From Candidatus Saccharibacteria bacterium UBA6175 (GTDB taxonomy: Bacteria > Patescibacteriota > Saccharimonadia > Saccharimonadales > Saccharimonadaceae), in contig DITV01000002.1 of the NCBI GenBank assembly GCA_002422915.1, positions 124,001 to 188,000 of the forward strand: a stretch of DNA of 64,000 nt. The letters run 5' to 3'. The notes under the pieces were generated by a model. That model had not been told where the DNA came from and ran no database searches. It saw nothing but the letters and a program-made list of their open reading frames with translations. Made by a program: the position numbers and the translations under genes. Positions 43,554 through 51,505 of the stretch are shown here, piece after piece (the stretch's first letter is position 1; the number at the start of each line of letters is the position of its first letter).

Positions 43554-44557
43554 AAGACTACTCCGGTGCCGCTCGCGAAGGTAATGACGACGGCCACTCC
43601 GAGAACTGTGGCTTGAGAGAGCGGATGTGACCGAAGCCAGACCTGGCGGACGCCTCTTCGCTGGGCGCGCCAGACGACGGTGTGCTTCATGACAAAGAGG
43701 AGCGCCAGTGCGGCAATAATAAACAGGGAGGCTCGCTGGGCCCAGTTAAGCCCCGTATAGGCGGAAATGGGTGCGCTTAGAACGCTCGGGGCTGGCGTGC
43801 TATCGGTTGAGGCAAGCGTTGCCTCTTCCGTACTCGCAACACTGGTAATGGTCGGTTCACTCGTCGTTGGTGCTGCGACGGGTGCCGGCTCGGCTTGAGC
43901 TGGGCTGTCGGCGACGGGTGCCGTTGTGGGCTGCGGAGCCGATGCTGGGGCGGTTGTTGGGGCAGATTGAGCCGGAGGAGCTGCGGCAACGGTTGGTGCT
44001 GGCGGCGTGCCATAGAGCGCGACGACCAGCGTCACTTCTTGGCCCTGAAGAATGCCGTTCACGACGCCATATCCTACGTCAATAAAGCTACTATTCAGAA
44101 TATTGGCTCGGTGTGCTGAACTGTTCATCCAGCCATGAATCACACCCGACGAGGTCAAGAAGTTCTTGGCTAGGTTCTCCCCCGCTGTCGCATAACTGTA
44201 GCCGGCCGCTTGGATGAACGACCACGGCGTGGTTCCATCTGGCGCAGTGTGCGCCCAGTAGTTGTTGGCAAACATGTGATTAGCCTTGGCCGTTGCCGCC
44301 TGGCTCAGAGTGCCGTTAAGACGCAAAGGCGCTAGTCCATTGTTGGTGCGTTGGGTGTTTGTGGCGGCGTCGAGGCCAGCGGTGCTAATGTCGGTGGCGT
44401 AGCCGAGTACTTGCATTCGTCCAGTTGTCGTAAGGTTATAGAGAAGCGGCATCCCTGCGATCAGCAGTGCAATCAGCCCAAGCCCAAATGGTTCAAGGAG
44501 CTTTGGATGAAAGCGGTTCTTTTTTGAAGCAATAAGCCAGGCGTGCAGACGGTTCAT
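43550..44557 (-). CDS. CAP/SCP-domain membrane protein
   Basis: 335 residues. N-terminal membrane helix (about 25-45), CAP domain (about 55-185: NTQRTNNGLAPLRLNGTLSQAATAKANHMFANNYWAHTAPDG, AGENLAKNF, HGWMNSSAHRANILN), a Pro/Ala/Thr/Ser-rich linker (about 190-275) and two C-terminal membrane helices. The His and Glu of the CAP tetrad are present. It is presumably extracellular-facing; bacterial CAP proteins have varied roles. TACTAT at 44565-44570 is 7 nt before the ATG. Confidence 0.87.
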   Translation of the reverse strand: MNRLHAWLIASKKNRFHPKLLEPFGLGLIALLIAGMPLLYNLTTTGRMQVLGYATDISTAGLDAATNTQRTNNGLAPLRLNGTLSQAATAKANHMFANNYWAHTAPDGTTPWSFIQAAGYSYATAGENLAKNFLTSSGVIHGWMNSSAHRANILNSSFIDVGYGVVNGILQGQEVTLVVALYGTPPAPTVAAAPPAQSAPTTAPASAPQPTTAPVADSPAQAEPAPVAAPTTSEPTITSVASTEEATLASTDSTPAPSVLSAPISAYTGLNWAQRASLFIIAALALLFVMKHTVVWRAQRRGVRQVWLRSHPLSQATVLGVAVVITFASGTGVVL

Positions 44558-44583
44558 TACTTCTATAGTACACCATCATATGA

Positions 44584-45072
44584 CTAAATTGTCAGCAGGC
44601 TTCCGACAACGAGTCCGATAATCGTGGCGATACCACCAATCACGAATACTTCAATAGCGCTTCGGATTGGTGAGGTGCCGACAATCTTGCCTTTAGCGTA
44701 GCCAAGAACAAGCAAACAGGTTAACGAGGCCGCAATGGCGACGTAGGCGGCGTATTCAATCGGGAAAATAATGACCGATAGGAGTGGAACGAGGCCTGCC
44801 AGGAAGTACGCAACTAGCATAATAATGCCACTGGTGAGTGGACGACGAAACGATTCGGTTTTATCAAGCTGGTGGGCCGAGCGTGAACTCAGGTACTGGC
44901 CTGCCCCCATCGAGAGTGCTTCTACCAAGATCGTGACTGTTCCAGCCAGGATGACCACTTCTTTTTGTCCGGTTCCGGCTGCCACACCGACGATGACACC
45001 GGTCGTCGACACTAGTGCGTCATTAAAGCCAAACATCGCGCTTTGGAGGTATTCTTTTTGGATAGATTTCAT
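44584..45072 (-). CDS. VIT1/CCC1-family transporter-like protein
   Basis: 162 residues with five predicted membrane helices. Start region FGFNDALVSTTGVIVGVAAGT and EALSMGAGQYLSSRS are hallmarks of the VIT/CCC1 family (Fe2+/Mn2+ transport). The cytosolic metal-binding insert of plant VIT1 is absent. Start 45072 is preferred over ATG 45078 since TATACT (45081-45086) lies 8 nt upstream of it. Confidence 0.85.
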   Translation of the reverse strand: MKSIQKEYLQSAMFGFNDALVSTTGVIVGVAAGTGQKEVVILAGTVTILVEALSMGAGQYLSSRSAHQLDKTESFRRPLTSGIIMLVAYFLAGLVPLLSVIIFPIEYAAYVAIAASLTCLLVLGYAKGKIVGTSPIRSAIEVFVIGGIATIIGLVVGSLLTI

Positions 45073-45080
45073 ATTCATTC

Positions 45081-45088
45081 AGTATACT
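45081..45088. promoter_or_regulatory. Palindromic -10 shared by divergent leaderless genes
   Basis: AGTATACT provides TATACT on both strands: 8 nt before ATG 45072 (minus) and 6 nt before ATG 45095 (plus). The two genes are only 22 bp apart. Same design as the RT/TR promoter at 28079. Confidence 0.6.
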
Positions 45089-45094
45089 ACGAGT

Positions 45095-45727
45095 ATGAAG
45101 ATTGCCGTGATTGGAGCGAATGGCCGAACTGGACGAGAATTTGTCTCAGCCGCACTGTTGGCGGGCCACCAGGTTGCTGCCGGTATCCATCGAGAAAGTC
45201 GGCTCGCCTCCCATGCGCATTTGACCATACTACCCTGTGATGCAACGCAACCACGTGAAGTCGCTGCGTTAATTGCCGGTACTGACGCGGTGGTGATGCT
45301 CATCGGGCATGTGAGAGGCTCTGCTCCGACCGTCCAGACCGACGCCACAAAAGTGGTGATAGAGCAGATGAAAAAGGCGGGAATTACGCGACTCGTGAGC
45401 CTCACCGGTACGGGGGTTCGACGACAGGATGACCGCGTGACTGTCATCGATCGGATGCTGAATAGCATTGTGGCCAAGGTTGACCCTGACCGTATAAACG
45501 ACGGTATTCACTATGCCAAAGAAATTGAGATGTCTGGGCTCGACTGGACGGTGCTTCGTGTGTTGAAGCTTGAGGCCTGGTCGCCGACTCCCGTCGTGCC
45601 GACACTGCACGGCCCAACGGCGCTATGGGTATCGCGGCATCAGGTTGCTGATGCCTTACTCGGTCTAATTGAAGACAGGGCATTTATTTCAGAAATGCCG
45701 ATACTGTCGCCAAAAAGCAAAGCCTAG
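45095..45727 (+). CDS. NAD(P)-binding SDR-like protein (NmrA/NAD(P)H-binding type)
   Basis: 210 residues. Rossmann motif GANGRTGREFV at the N-terminus, DATQPREVAALIAGTDAVVMLIGH in the middle and the SLTGTGVR strand-loop typical of atypical SDRs. Lacks the classical Tyr-x3-Lys pair, so it may be a redox-sensing or flavin-reductase-like member. Leaderless, divergent from the VIT-like gene. Confidence 0.8.
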   Translation: MKIAVIGANGRTGREFVSAALLAGHQVAAGIHRESRLASHAHLTILPCDATQPREVAALIAGTDAVVMLIGHVRGSAPTVQTDATKVVIEQMKKAGITRLVSLTGTGVRRQDDRVTVIDRMLNSIVAKVDPDRINDGIHYAKEIEMSGLDWTVLRVLKLEAWSPTPVVPTLHGPTALWVSRHQVADALLGLIEDRAFISEMPILSPKSKA

Positions 45728-45737
45728 AAATAGAAGC

Positions 45738-45772
45738 GCCCCCGCTTCGCAGGGTGAGTGCGAAGCGGGGGC
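45738..45772. terminator. Strong 13-bp hairpin between convergent units
   Basis: GCCCCCGCTTCGC (45738-45750) pairs perfectly with GCGAAGCGGGGGC (45760-45772), loop of 9 nt. There is no proper T run on either side, only a T/C-rich stretch on the minus side. It may end the small minus transcript or protect RNA ends. Confidence 0.55.
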
Positions 45773-45790
45773 GAGTTGGCGGTTAGTGCG

Positions 45791-45877
45791 TCAGCGTTGG
45801 TGAGCCGACATTCCCGGCCGGAGGTTGATGCTGGAAATGAATTCCAGGACGACCATCACTAGCTGAAAAAAATCCAT
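45791..45877 (-). CDS. Candidate 28-residue hydrophobic peptide
   Basis: MDFFQLVMVVLEF followed by a short polar tail, preceded by GGGGGAACC and transcribed from the strong promoter at 45925-45953. The N-terminal half is hydrophobic, like small membrane peptides. It lies on a discrete transcript that ends at the hairpin 45738-45772. Could also be incidental within a small RNA. Confidence 0.35.
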   Translation of the reverse strand: MDFFQLVMVVLEFISSINLRPGMSAHQR

Positions 45878-45924
45878 GGTTCCCCCAAGGTAGTGCCAAC
45901 GACAGACGGACGTCTATCATTATT

Positions 45925-45953
45925 ATAATAGCATAAGTAGAATGAATTGTCAA
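45925..45953 (-). promoter_or_regulatory. Strong promoter of a short minus-strand transcript
   Basis: TTGACA (45948-45953) and TATTAT (45925-45930) with 17-bp spacing; expected start near 45918. The transcript of about 180 nt to the hairpin at 45738 contains only the 28-codon frame, suggesting a small RNA or small-peptide gene. Confidence 0.65.
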
Positions 45954-45960
45954 TATGTGG

Positions 45961-46824
45961 CTAGCTGAGCGGGACGTTCACTAGGATGATTACGATCGTG
46001 ACCACGGCTCCCACACCGTAGTTGAGCCAGATAAAACGGCGCCAGCCCTTGTTGGCGTTGGCCGATGTTTTGTCGGTAATGAAGAGGTATGGTGAAACGA
46101 TCGCTACGTAACTAAGTCCTGCCAGGCCGACGAGTGTCACCCAGCCTCCCTGAACCAGCATCAGTGTCGAGGCCACCAAGTACATCAGCGCGCTCATCCA
46201 GACGGTTGATCGGGCACCGATGACGGTGGCGATTGACTTCAAGCCCCCTTTGCGGTCAGGAATAACGTCTTGGACGGCACCAAAGGCGTGACTGGCGACT
46301 CCCCATAGGAAGAGGGCGATCGCATAGGGCCAGGCACGTTCATCAAAGCCGAAGATTGCAATCGCGTAGAGCATCGGTCCGACAAAGTGAATGCTACTGG
46401 TGATCGAGTCGAGAAATGGGATCTCTTTAAAGCGGAGCCCTCTCAGACTATAGGCCACCACGAAGAACATGACCCCAAGGAGGACCAGATCCGCTTGCCA
46501 ACTCGTAAGCAGGAATAGTATGAGGAGGAACGGCAGCGTTAAACCGTATGCCGCTCTTAAGATTGTTGGGTGGAAGCTTTTTGCCTCGGCTGCACCTTCA
46601 ATACTGTTCTTACGAGGGTTACGGATGTCAGATTCGTAGTCGTAGACGTCGTTCACGCCGTACATCAGCAGGTTGTATGGGATGAGAAAGAATAAGGTAC
46701 CCAGCACAAACAAAGGATCAACCGAGCCTCCGAGCACCAGGTAAGTGGCGGCAAACGGATAAGCAGTGTTCACCCATGAGACGGGTCGGGACACTTTAAA
46801 AAGTTTCGCGATAGAATTAAACAT
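45961..46824 (-). CDS. crtEb: UbiA-family lycopene elongase-like prenyltransferase
   Basis: 287 residues, eight or nine membrane helices. Both Asp-rich prenyl-diphosphate motifs are present: NDVYDYESD (about 57-65) and DVIPDRKGG (about 185-193). In the context of crtYe/crtYf directly upstream, the best match in role is CrtEb/LbtBC/CrtE2, which adds dimethylallyl units to lycopene to form C50 flavuxanthin-type products. Start 46824 overlaps the crtYf stop by 8 nt. A quinone or heme prenyltransferase is the alternative, disfavoured by context. Confidence 0.8.
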   Translation of the reverse strand: MFNSIAKLFKVSRPVSWVNTAYPFAATYLVLGGSVDPLFVLGTLFFLIPYNLLMYGVNDVYDYESDIRNPRKNSIEGAAEAKSFHPTILRAAYGLTLPFLLILFLLTSWQADLVLLGVMFFVVAYSLRGLRFKEIPFLDSITSSIHFVGPMLYAIAIFGFDERAWPYAIALFLWGVASHAFGAVQDVIPDRKGGLKSIATVIGARSTVWMSALMYLVASTLMLVQGGWVTLVGLAGLSYVAIVSPYLFITDKTSANANKGWRRFIWLNYGVGAVVTIVIILVNVPLS

Positions 46825-47122
46825 CTCGTTCCTTTTTCTTCCCGAGCATATGCCATACCAGAGGAACGGCACAGGCGGCGTACACGGCGTAGAAGAAGTC
46901 TTCAATCGGGGCACCAAAGATTTTCAGGCCAAGAATGAGTGATTCATTATAGCCTACCATGCCGATGCCAATAATGATTGGGTCGAATATGGCGGTTAAG
47001 ACCAGCAATACCACTAGGTTGATCCAAAACGCTTTTGGTGGTTTGGTGAGCTTTTCTTTCGGTAAGAAGAATACAAGCGACAGCATGAAGATAAGGTTCA
47101 TCACAAGATATGTAAACATCAT
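46817..47122 (-). CDS. crtYf: Lycopene cyclase subunit, C50 type (second half)
   Basis: 101 residues, three membrane helices. FDPIIIGIGMVGYNESLILGLKIFGAPIEDFFYAVYAA is the lycopene-cyclase-domain signature (PIEDFFF-like). In actinobacteria two such small proteins form a heterodimeric epsilon- or gamma-cyclase. Start overlaps the stop of crtYe (ATGA region). Confidence 0.85.
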   Translation of the reverse strand: MMFTYLVMNLIFMLSLVFFLPKEKLTKPPKAFWINLVVLLVLTAIFDPIIIGIGMVGYNESLILGLKIFGAPIEDFFYAVYAACAVPLVWHMLGKKKERDV

Positions 47123-47454
47123 GATTTCGACACCTTCTTCTTAGGGCGACTCGCAAATAAGTAGACAATGAGCGCGTTATAGCAAAGGAGTGTTAAGAAA
47201 AAGAGCTCTTCAATCGGGAACTCTGGAGCCAGACGGAAGGGCAGTCCATACGGAGACTCACCGTGGAAGAAGATACCAAGAAAAATACCAAGGGCGTCCC
47301 AGACGATGAACAGCCCGACAACGATGGCAACGGTCGCAAGGCTCCTTCGCCGTTCAGATGAAAACACCGCCAGTTTATAGCGCCAGTCAATTAAGCCGAG
47401 GCCGGCGATACCAATCGATAGCCCAAGCAAGTACAGCCATTCCATGCTTACCAC
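47119..47454 (-). CDS. crtYe: Lycopene cyclase subunit, C50 type (first half)
   Basis: 111 residues, three membrane helices, with IDWRYKLAVF and the diagnostic FPIEELFFLTLLCYNALI motif of CrtYc/CrtYe. Start could be 47454 or Met4 at 47445; the first overlaps the crtI stop. With crtYf it should cyclise the ends of the C50 (or C40) chain. Confidence 0.85.
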   Translation of the reverse strand: MVSMEWLYLLGLSIGIAGLGLIDWRYKLAVFSSERRRSLATVAIVVGLFIVWDALGIFLGIFFHGESPYGLPFRLAPEFPIEELFFLTLLCYNALIVYLFASRPKKKVSKS

Positions 47455-48962
47455 TCCCCCTTCATGTCGCGCAGTGGGCCGGGTCGATGATTACGGGTAA
47501 TCTTTTTGTAGGCCAATTCGGCGCTAATGAGGCACATAGGGAGGCCAATGCCGGGCATGGTGTTACCACCGACGTAGAACAGGTTCTTTAGTTTTTTACT
47601 TTTTGGTGGAATACGCCACAACGCACTTTGGCCAAGCAGGTGCGACATACCGAGTGCAGTGCCGCGCCAGGCAAAGTATTTTTCTTTGAAATCGGCCGGG
47701 CCAAATAAGTCTTTAAGAACAATCTTGCTGCCCAGTTCAGGCTCACCGATGGCTTTACCAAATTCAGCGATAAAGTGATTTGCCAGCTTGGTTTGCTTGG
47801 AGGCCGAGATTGGCACATCGGTTGGCAGTGGAACCAAGAAAAACAGGTTTTCGTGACCCTTGGGTGCAGTTGACGGATCGGTAGCGCTGGTTCGGCTGAC
47901 ATAAATTGACGCCGACTCGGGGATGCGTTTGTTCTCGTAGATTGAAGTAAAGTTTTCTTTCCAGGCATCGACGAAGTAGAGGTTGTGGTGTTCCAGCTGT
48001 GGCAGACTTCCCTTGACCCCAACGTACATCAAGAGGGCTGAGATGCCAGCTTCTTTTTTCTTCCAGAACTGAGCCGGGTATGACTGGGCCTCGGCGCTGA
48101 GCAGCTTCGTTTCAGTGTGGTGCAGGTCGCCGTTCGAAACGACAATGTCGGCGTTAATCTTAGTGCCGTCCTTCAGGACGATGCCTGTCGCCTGGCCGTT
48201 CGTGTGCGTAATTTTCTTTACCTTGGCATTGGTGTGGTGCTTGACGCCGTGCTTCTTGCCTACTGCGACCATCAGGCGAATAATTGAATACATACCGCCG
48301 GCTGGGTAATACACCCCTTCTTTAAAATCAAGGGCGCTCATCAGGCTGTACATAGCTGGTGCTTTAAATGGTGAGGTTCCTAGGAACACCATTGGGTATT
48401 CCAAGATCTGCTGTAATGGGCGGCTTTTGACAAACTTCTTCACCCGGGAGTGGATGGGCGTTGCCAGCAATGTGAGTAGCTTGGCGCTGCCCTTAAGGAT
48501 TTCGCCTTTTGCGAGCTGGTGGAGCCGAGAGAAGTCGGTGTACAGGAAATGCTTCAGCGCCATTTGATAAATGTAGTCACCTTCGGCAACGTAACGCTCG
48601 AGTGCTTGGCCAGCGCCTGGTTCGATCTTTTCAAAGCTCGCACTGTCTTTTGCAAGGTCACCGCGGATAGTCACGCTTTCGTGTGACTCGAAGAACACCT
48701 TGTAGCCGGGGCGGAGTCGTTCGATGGAAAGTTCCTTATCGACGTTGACGTCAAAAAGGGCAAAATAATCTTGAAACACCTTGGGCATCAGGTACCATGA
48801 CGGGCCAGTATCGAAGGTGAATCCTTTAGCTTTCTTCTCGCCGGCGCGTCCACCCATTTGGGCATTTTTGTCGTAGACGTGCACTTCGTGGCCCTTTTTT
48901 GCCAGCAGGTTTGCCAGGGCCAAGCCGCCAATGCCGCCACCAATGATAACTACTTTTTTCAT
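47448..48962 (-). CDS. crtI: Phytoene desaturase
   Basis: 504 residues. N-terminal FAD fingerprint VVIIGGGIGGLALANLLAKKGHEVHVYDKN, then MGGRAG and FDTGPSWYLMP, all typical of CrtI. The C-terminal signature FYVGGNTMPGIGLPMCLISAELAYK is complete. It introduces the double bonds converting phytoene to lycopene; the step number depends on species. ATG overlaps the crtB stop by 4 nt. Confidence 0.95.
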   Translation of the reverse strand: MKKVVIIGGGIGGLALANLLAKKGHEVHVYDKNAQMGGRAGEKKAKGFTFDTGPSWYLMPKVFQDYFALFDVNVDKELSIERLRPGYKVFFESHESVTIRGDLAKDSASFEKIEPGAGQALERYVAEGDYIYQMALKHFLYTDFSRLHQLAKGEILKGSAKLLTLLATPIHSRVKKFVKSRPLQQILEYPMVFLGTSPFKAPAMYSLMSALDFKEGVYYPAGGMYSIIRLMVAVGKKHGVKHHTNAKVKKITHTNGQATGIVLKDGTKINADIVVSNGDLHHTETKLLSAEAQSYPAQFWKKKEAGISALLMYVGVKGSLPQLEHHNLYFVDAWKENFTSIYENKRIPESASIYVSRTSATDPSTAPKGHENLFFLVPLPTDVPISASKQTKLANHFIAEFGKAIGEPELGSKIVLKDLFGPADFKEKYFAWRGTALGMSHLLGQSALWRIPPKSKKLKNLFYVGGNTMPGIGLPMCLISAELAYKKITRNHRPGPLRDMKGEW

Positions 48963-49780
48963 GTATTTCCTCTTTTTAGCGCTACACGAGCCAGTAAAGC
49001 GAGCTTTTGGGCGTCAGAAATGCGGATTCGCTTGCGTGCGAGGGTGGCAGCGGGTGTTTTACGGATTTTTTCAAGCAGACGGCTGAAGTATTCGAGGCTT
49101 AATGATACCGCCTTTTGTGAGCTGGCGGGAAGTCGAGCAATCGCGCGCTTCGCACCGGCGATATCCCGTTCAATTTCTTTTACAATCTTTGCTTTGGTCG
49201 CTTCGTCGAAGGTTTCGAGTGAACCGTACGGGAAGTACCAGCGCTTCAGTTCGGTCGCGTCGGCGGCGATGTCACGGAGGAAATTCACCTTTTGATAAGC
49301 GGCGCCAAGACCGCGGGCACCTTTCTCGAGCTTGGCATACTCTGATGCGTCGACAAAGACTCGCAGACACATGAGTCCTACCACTTCAGCCGAACCGTAG
49401 ATGTAGGTGTCGTAGAGGGCACGGTCGTATGACTGAGGGGTCAGGTCCATGCGCATACTCGCAAAGAACGGCTTGGTTAATTCGTCGGTAATGCCGTACT
49501 GACGGGCGGTCTGGGTGAAGGCGTGCACAATTGGGTTAGCGCTGTAGCCGGTATTGAGGGCGCGTTCAGTATCTTTCTCCAGCTCATCGAGTACCTTCCG
49601 GGCATCTTTCCCTTTGTAGGTGTCGACAATTTCATCACCAATCCGAACCAAGCCGTAGATCGCATAAATGTGCTTGCGCAGCGGCGCGGCGAATAACTTT
49701 ATGCTGAGTCCAAAAGAAGTGGAATATCGGTCGGTCAGCCGCTGGCTCAGTTCGTAGGCCGTTTTGTCGTAGAGCTCCAT
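48959..49780 (-). CDS. crtB: Phytoene synthase
   Basis: 273 residues. First Asp-rich motif DEIVD (49-53), second in QKVNFLRDIAADATELKRWYFP, both needed for head-to-head condensation of two geranylgeranyl diphosphates. Fits squalene/phytoene synthase in length. It starts 3 nt after crtE and overlaps crtI. Confidence 0.94.
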   Translation of the reverse strand: MELYDKTAYELSQRLTDRYSTSFGLSIKLFAAPLRKHIYAIYGLVRIGDEIVDTYKGKDARKVLDELEKDTERALNTGYSANPIVHAFTQTARQYGITDELTKPFFASMRMDLTPQSYDRALYDTYIYGSAEVVGLMCLRVFVDASEYAKLEKGARGLGAAYQKVNFLRDIAADATELKRWYFPYGSLETFDEATKAKIVKEIERDIAGAKRAIARLPASSQKAVSLSLEYFSRLLEKIRKTPAATLARKRIRISDAQKLALLARVALKRGNT

Positions 49781-49783
49781 CGG

Positions 49784-50875
49784 CTATTTGTCTCGCTTCA
49801 GACACAGGGCGATGAGCGTTTGAAAGGCTTCCTTTGCCCATGGTTCAACGTGGAGGCTGTTAACGATACCAACGGTCTTGTGGTGGTAACCTTCAACAAT
49901 CTGCTCAATGGCTTCTTTAGCGCCAGATTCAACAAGCAGTGAGCGAACCGTTTCCACTCCTTCATCTGACAGATCGTGTTGCCCGAACAGTTGGTCGAAT
50001 TGAGCTCGCTGTTCGTCGGAGGCACGCTGTTGGAATTCTTCAATCAATAATGTCCGTTTGCCTTCACGGATATCGCCATCGGTACTCTTTCCGGTTACGG
50101 TGCTGTCGCCAAAAATGCCGATAATGTCGTCACGGAGCTGAAACGCAACACCGAGCTCTTCACCAAGTGTTTTGAGCTGATTTCGCTCTTCAAGAGAGGC
50201 ACCGGCCAGTGTTGCGCCCATAATCAATGGGCTCACGAATGAGTAGCTAGCGGTCTTTTGCTGTGCAATAAGTAGTGGCTTTGCAGGATTGATGGTGTTA
50301 AATGATGCTTCGGTATCGAGCAGCTCACCACCAACCACATTAAAGATTGCCTGGGCAAGCAGTCGCTGCGCCGAAACGATGGCACTTGAGGGTGCTTGGG
50401 TTTCGGCAATCAGGATGAAGGCTTCAGAGATCAGCAGGTCGCCGGCCAAAATAGCGGCACTTTCGGCGTAATGACGGCGTTCGGCCTCATCAGTGATATG
50501 CGGCGCGTAGGTCGACAAATACGAGCCGCTGATATTCTCGATGCCGTAGCGAATGTCGTCGCGGTCGATAATATCGTCGTGAATCAGCATTGCCAGGTGG
50601 ATCAGCTCTTGAGCCGCAGCTGAGGGGATGATTGACTCAATTGGTTCAGATGAATAGGCACTGAATGTCAGCAAGGTCATATACGAGCGAAGTCGCTTGC
50701 CGCCAGCCTGGTATAGGTGGTTGATTGACTGCCACAGGTGGGAATAGGCCGGGTCCATTGAGAGGGCTTGTTCAGCCTTCAACTCGAATAATGGCGTCAA
50801 AAATGCGTCAATCTTCTGCTTAGAATCAGCCGGATGTAACGCAGTCACAAGAGATGCTTGGGCAGCTTGTTTCAT
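49784..50875 (-). CDS. crtE: Geranylgeranyl diphosphate synthase
   Basis: 363 residues, polyprenyl synthetase. FARM is HDDIIDRDD (99-107), SARM is QLRDDIIGIFGD, and GGKRLRSYM binds isopentenyl diphosphate. Chain length (C20) is inferred from the operon. Preceded by TATAGT at 50884-50889, 8 nt before the ATG, so it is leaderless and heads the six-gene carotenoid operon that ends at 45961. Confidence 0.92.
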   Translation of the reverse strand: MKQAAQASLVTALHPADSKQKIDAFLTPLFELKAEQALSMDPAYSHLWQSINHLYQAGGKRLRSYMTLLTFSAYSSEPIESIIPSAAAQELIHLAMLIHDDIIDRDDIRYGIENISGSYLSTYAPHITDEAERRHYAESAAILAGDLLISEAFILIAETQAPSSAIVSAQRLLAQAIFNVVGGELLDTEASFNTINPAKPLLIAQQKTASYSFVSPLIMGATLAGASLEERNQLKTLGEELGVAFQLRDDIIGIFGDSTVTGKSTDGDIREGKRTLLIEEFQQRASDEQRAQFDQLFGQHDLSDEGVETVRSLLVESGAKEAIEQIVEGYHHKTVGIVNSLHVEPWAKEAFQTLIALCLKRDK

Positions 50876-50939
50876 GTATCACCACTATACCACACCTGAC
50901 CCCCGATTATTAGGCCAAAATATCGACAAAAAACAACCC

Positions 50940-50970
50940 TTGACGCTCATGCTATAGCCTAGCGTATACT
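50940..50970 (+). promoter_or_regulatory. Promoter of a long-leader small gene
   Basis: TTGACG (50940-50945) and TATACT (50965-50970), spacing 19 bp. The only downstream frame is at 51254, so the 5' leader would be about 275 nt. The stretch 50876-51253 holds no other gene; a short hairpin (GGCTT-AAGCC near 51028-51045) is the only structure I see. Confidence 0.45.
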
Positions 50971-51253
50971 AAGGGTAGTCATGTGAGTATTTCCTATCAG
51001 TTGACCTGAGGATCTCTACTTACAGGCTTATATAGAAGCCACCAAACGAACTCACGCACACTCCACGGATCCATGGAAGCGCCCCTGAGCATCGTACACA
51101 ATTCACTGTGATATTTGGTAAACAGGGCCTGAGTCAGAACGGTCTCACTCCCCTCTCCAAATCACTCCTCCAAAATCCGTTTGCTGATCAGATTTCTTTG
51201 TTCAGCCTTTTTGCGTTATCGCACTACAAATCTTAAACTTTTGGAGAAATATT

Positions 51254-51505
51254 ATGAATCGTGTCACTATCAACGAACAAGTCGCCATCACCCAGCTCGG
51301 ATTCAAGAAGAACCTCGTTACCTACCCTCGCCGAATGGAATTTCGTGGTTCAGTCTACGATTTTATCGACGCTGGTTTGAACTGTCTCGTCCGCTCGGGC
51401 GAACACATGGCGCAAATCGTCACCCTGAGCGATGGGCACTCACTCTACCGCCTTCGCAGCGACAACCACGGGGGTAATTGGACGCTCCTTAGCATCATGT
51501 CTTAG
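51254..51505 (+). CDS. Hypothetical small protein, 83 aa
   Basis: Compact, probably beta-rich protein (VTINEQVAITQLGFKKNLVTYPRRMEFRGSVYDFIDAGLNCLVRSG...IVTLSDGHSLYRLRSD) with GGAG 8 nt before the ATG. No family recognised. Overlaps the stop of the convergent P-type ATPase by 4 nt. It is transcribed with an unusually long leader. Confidence 0.65.
   Translation: MNRVTINEQVAITQLGFKKNLVTYPRRMEFRGSVYDFIDAGLNCLVRSGEHMAQIVTLSDGHSLYRLRSDNHGGNWTLLSIMS

Noticed and set aside
43777..44119. Frames in all phases across the Pro/Ala-rich linker of the CAP protein
   Set aside because: Low-complexity GC-rich linker coding creates chance open frames; none has a start signal.
45736..45775. Standard rho-independent terminator for the NAD(P)-binding gene
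   Set aside because: The stem is perfect but is followed by GAGTTGG rather than a T run on the plus strand, so I list it as a hairpin of uncertain role.
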